Shown here: positions 14,007 through 16,023 of the stretch, one piece after another | Layout of the letters: every line of letters starts with the position of its first letter | Numbering within the stretch: position 1 is the first letter of the stretch | Assembly: GCA_900546845.1 (NCBI GenBank) | Contig: UREK01000037.1 | Coordinates: 1 to 16,023, forward strand | Origin: an uncultured Eubacteriales bacterium | Lineage (GTDB): Bacteria > Bacillota > Clostridia > Christensenellales > CAG-138 | Direction of reading: 5' to 3' | Length of the DNA: 16,023 nucleotides | Program-made: the position numbers and the translations under genes | The notes under the pieces: model-generated | Database searches by the model: none | What the model was told of the DNA's origin: nothing | Seen by the model: only the letters and a program-made list of their open reading frames with translations

Positions 14007-15328
14007 TCCTGCCTCCCCTCCGGCACGAGCTTTTTCATGAAGCGTTCAAAGCTGTACTCGAAGCCGTCCAATATGTCGATGTTCGATGAAAAGTTGTCCA
14101 GGCGCACGTCCTTCTTCTTCGTCTCGTCCCAGCTCGCGGATTTGAGGCCGCCGATGAGCAGCGTACAGCGCCGCAGGATATGCAGCCGGTTCATGTTAAG
14201 CAGCGTCAGCGTGCAGATGATGCGCTGCATGATCTCACACTTCGCGCTGTCTCCAATCTGCACGCCGAGCCCTGCGGTGCGCGCGGCCTTGCGCACGCTG
14301 TTGATCAGATATTGCGCCTCGCTGTCCATAAACGCATATTTGATATGCGCATTCGGAAGTTCCGCCTCGATGGTACGGCAAAAACGGATAAACTCCGTTG
14401 CGACCCGCTCCGCATCGATCTCGCCTTTCACGCCGGGAATATGAGCGTCCTTGTAAACAACGATCTCACCGAAATTGCCAATTACCGCCGTTGCAACAAA
14501 CGTCGTGAGCGATCGCGTCCCGCCGAAGTCCACGCCGATAGAAATAAAGCGCAAGTTCGCCTTCTGTATGTCGGTGAGCCCGTCCACAAGCCAATGCTCC
14601 GGATTTTGCGCGAAGTTCCGGTAGATGAGCCCCTCCGCGATCACCCAAAGCCCCCGGATGAAGCGATCGTAAAACACGCCGTCGTACATCGCGCGGTAGC
14701 GTTCTTTGATGCGTTCCGCAAGGCTCGGGTTGTCCTCCATCGTGAAGTGAAGATATAAAAGCCGTTTCTCTTTGTGCTTGAGGATCCACTCTGTATAAAA
14801 CCAATGATCCGGCCCCTCCGGGTTGCAGTTGAACCAGAACTTTGAGCCGTCCACGCTGCAACGGCCCGTCGCCTGATTGACAAAACTCTGCGGCATGAGC
14901 GCCACCTCGTCAAAGAATACACCCGCCAGCGTCACGCCCTGAATCAAATCCTGACTGCGCTCGTCCTTGCCGCCAAATACGTAAAAGTAATTCTCCGCAT
15001 CTTTGCAGCGTACCACGAGAAGATTGTCCCCGCGCCGGTCTTCCACACGAAAGCCGCGGGCGCAAAGCATAAGTTTGAGCGCGACAAGCACATTGCGCCG
15101 GAAGCTGCCGATCGTTTTCCCGCACATGCCGAAATTCTGCATGTTGAATGTGCTCATTGCCCAAAGGACGAATGAAAGAGACATGGACAGCGTCTTGCCG
15201 GAGCGGATCGCACCGTCCGCAATGATGCCGTCATGATCGTGTACCGGGCTTTCTGCACACCACCAGGTCAATACCTTTAACTGCCGGGGACTGAATCGTT
15301 CAAACCGGAAGATCGCCCTCTGTTTCAT
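14003..15328 (-). CDS. terL: Terminase large subunit (ATPase and nuclease)
   Basis: This is the packaging motor: it cuts concatemeric phage DNA and uses ATP to pump it through the portal into the procapsid. All key motifs are visible in its 441 residues. Walker A is GAIRSGKT at 39-46. Walker B is GVFFDEV at 136-142, with D140 and catalytic E141. The coupling motif is FNCNP at 166-170. The RNase H-like nuclease has acidic residues in GVDFGG (D267), FMDSEA (D335) and the C-terminal cluster around D411-D421. The length is normal for an intact two-domain terminase of Bacillota phages. The ATG at 15328 is preceded by GGAGGTG at good spacing. The stop overlaps the portal start as ATGA. It looks intact and functional. 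Confidence 0.97.
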   Translation of the reverse strand: MKQRAIFRFERFSPRQLKVLTWWCAESPVHDHDGIIADGAIRSGKTLSMSLSFVLWAMSTFNMQNFGMCGKTIGSFRRNVLVALKLMLCARGFRVEDRRGDNLLVVRCKDAENYFYVFGGKDERSQDLIQGVTLAGVFFDEVALMPQSFVNQATGRCSVDGSKFWFNCNPEGPDHWFYTEWILKHKEKRLLYLHFTMEDNPSLAERIKERYRAMYDGVFYDRFIRGLWVIAEGLIYRNFAQNPEHWLVDGLTDIQKANLRFISIGVDFGGTRSLTTFVATAVIGNFGEIVVYKDAHIPGVKGEIDAERVATEFIRFCRTIEAELPNAHIKYAFMDSEAQYLINSVRKAARTAGLGVQIGDSAKCEIMQRIICTLTLLNMNRLHILRRCTLLIGGLKSASWDETKKKDVRLDNFSSNIDILDGFEYSFERFMKKLVPEGRQE

Positions 15329-15986
15329 CGCGCCACACCTCCTTCACGGAGTTGCGAAGCGCCTCAATGAAGCCGTCATCCTCCACTTCATCCCCTTCCC
15401 CCTGCTTCTTCCGTTCCAGCTCCAGCCGGGCGGTATCGAACGCCTTTTTGTGCTGATCCATCGGAGTCATCTCAAAATACCGCTCCAAAAATGCGAGTGA
15501 CTTCTGCCGGTCGGCAAGTTTTATGCTCGCTCCGTTGCGTCCGAGTTTCACCTCGTCCACCAACTGCCCGTCCACCTCGGAGGATTCCCGGAACCGCAGG
15601 TCGTTGATCTCCTGCAAAAGCGGCGTTTTCTCGCCGGTCTCCGGGTCTGTCACCTGCACCGGGCCGTACATGGCCATGACCGGCACCGTCGCCCGGCCCC
15701 ACTCGACGAAATCGCTCAGATCCGCGAATGCTATGCGCCAATGCAGCGCCAGCACATCCTCCTTGCCGCCCAGCAGCAGCGCCGCATGTTTGATCTCCTT
15801 CAGCCGCTGCACTTCCTCGCGGATCCGCGGCTTGCGTAAAAGCTCCCACGCGATCTGCTTCGCGCTGCGCGGCTCGTATCCCGCCCGCCGCGCGGCAGAC
15901 GCGCCGTTGAAGGTCTGGACGTAATGCAGGCAGAAGGCTTTCTCCTTCTCGGTAAGCTCCTCCGCCTCATCCATGGCCTCCATCAC
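15300..15986 (-). CDS. terS: Terminase small subunit (start uncertain, possibly 5'-partial)
   Basis: This is the DNA-recognition subunit of the packaging motor; it selects viral DNA and hands it to the large subunit. The N-terminal third, from LTEKEKAFCLHYV through the RRAGY segment and the repeated basic helices to about residue 70, has the form of the Terminase_2 small-subunit family (helix-turn-helix DNA-binding region). The C-terminal end is highly charged (EGDEVEDDG), as expected for the part that docks on the large subunit. In-frame starts in the window are GTG at 15986, ATG at 15983 and ATG at 15974. None has a well-spaced ribosome binding site, and the frame stays open to base 16022, encoding residues that begin KERYVTKK, so the true start may lie outside the window. 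Its last 29 bases overlap the large-subunit gene, which implies translational coupling. The family call is secure; the 5' end is not. Confidence 0.85.
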   Translation of the reverse strand: MMEAMDEAEELTEKEKAFCLHYVQTFNGASAARRAGYEPRSAKQIAWELLRKPRIREEVQRLKEIKHAALLLGGKEDVLALHWRIAFADLSDFVEWGRATVPVMAMYGPVQVTDPETGEKTPLLQEINDLRFRESSEVDGQLVDEVKLGRNGASIKLADRQKSLAFLERYFEMTPMDQHKKAFDTARLELERKKQGEGDEVEDDGFIEALRNSVKEVWRDETEGDLPV

Positions 15987-16023
15987 TTTTCGGAGCGCCT
16001 TTTTCGTAACGTAACGTTCCTTT
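15987..16023 (-). other. Open reading frame upstream of terS starts, to window edge
   Basis: The 37 bases before the terS start candidates are in frame with it and contain no stop codon (residues KERYVTKKALRK). No ribosome binding site at a good distance from GTG 15986 or ATG 15983 is visible, so this may be coding sequence of the same gene whose true start lies outside the window. Confidence 0.55.

Noticed and set aside
16004..16016. Short ACGTT tandem units near the right edge
   Set aside because: Only two and a half copies of 5 bases, explained by coding of the open terS frame.
1..16023. tRNA genes, CRISPR arrays, insertion sequences, integrase or attachment sites
   Set aside because: None seen: the window is fully occupied by minus-strand structural genes, with only one gap above 100 bases (10346-10491), which is described as hairpin and repeats.

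Overview
The window is almost wall to wall one phage structural block, transcribed entirely on the minus strand, so genes read from high to low coordinates. I find about 19 genes, packed with ATGA or TGATG stop/start overlaps and strong GGAGG-type ribosome binding sites. The gene families (SPP1 gp6-type portal, phage minor capsid protein 2 of the MuF kind, the minor capsid 1-2-3 trio, Gp15), together with a base composition that looks to be in the mid-to-upper 50s percent G+C, suggest a siphovirus or prophage of a fairly GC-rich Bacillota (Clostridia-type) host. This is inference: no host gene, integrase or attachment site is in the window, so prophage and free phage cannot be told apart.

Layout, in transcription order. 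Packaging: terminase small subunit (15986-15300; its frame is open to the window edge), terminase large subunit (15328-14003) and portal (14006-12534). A short cassette follows: a 97-residue HExxH metallopeptidase-like protein (12537-12244), a MuF-type minor head protein with a roughly 120-residue histidine-rich C-terminal extension (12244-10694), and a 71-residue acidic protein (10707-10492) that overlaps the MuF gene end and looks like its partner or immunity protein. A hairpin with a T run (10476-10445) and a pair of 18-base direct repeats (10401-10358) separate this cassette from the head genes.

Head and connector: scaffold (10345-9686), P22-type major capsid protein (9672-8569), head-tail connector (8555-8217), three small minor capsid/head-completion proteins (8212-7862, 7865-7485, 7488-7069) and the major tail protein (7060-6569). 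A near-perfect intrinsic terminator follows directly (6567-6541). Tail: assembly chaperone (6527-6123), Gp15 (6130-5573), an 885-residue tape measure protein (5566-2909), a 126-residue tail protein (2909-2529), a 535-residue baseplate/hub protein (2524-917), a 178-residue tail-tip accessory protein (920-384) and the start of a tail fibre (394 to the left edge, no stop in the window).

How the parts work together: the terminase pair pumps DNA through the portal into a scaffolded P22-like procapsid. No prohead protease of the usual kind is present, which fits a scaffold-dependent P22-style coat. The connector and minor capsid proteins close the head and join a tail of tape-measure-determined length, tipped by the hub and fibre. 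The most interesting part is the metallopeptidase / MuF-effector / small-partner cassette, which has the layout of a phage-encoded polymorphic toxin with its immunity gene. It is somewhat AT-richer than its neighbours and is closed by its own terminator-like hairpin. That toxin reading is a hypothesis, not a demonstrated function.
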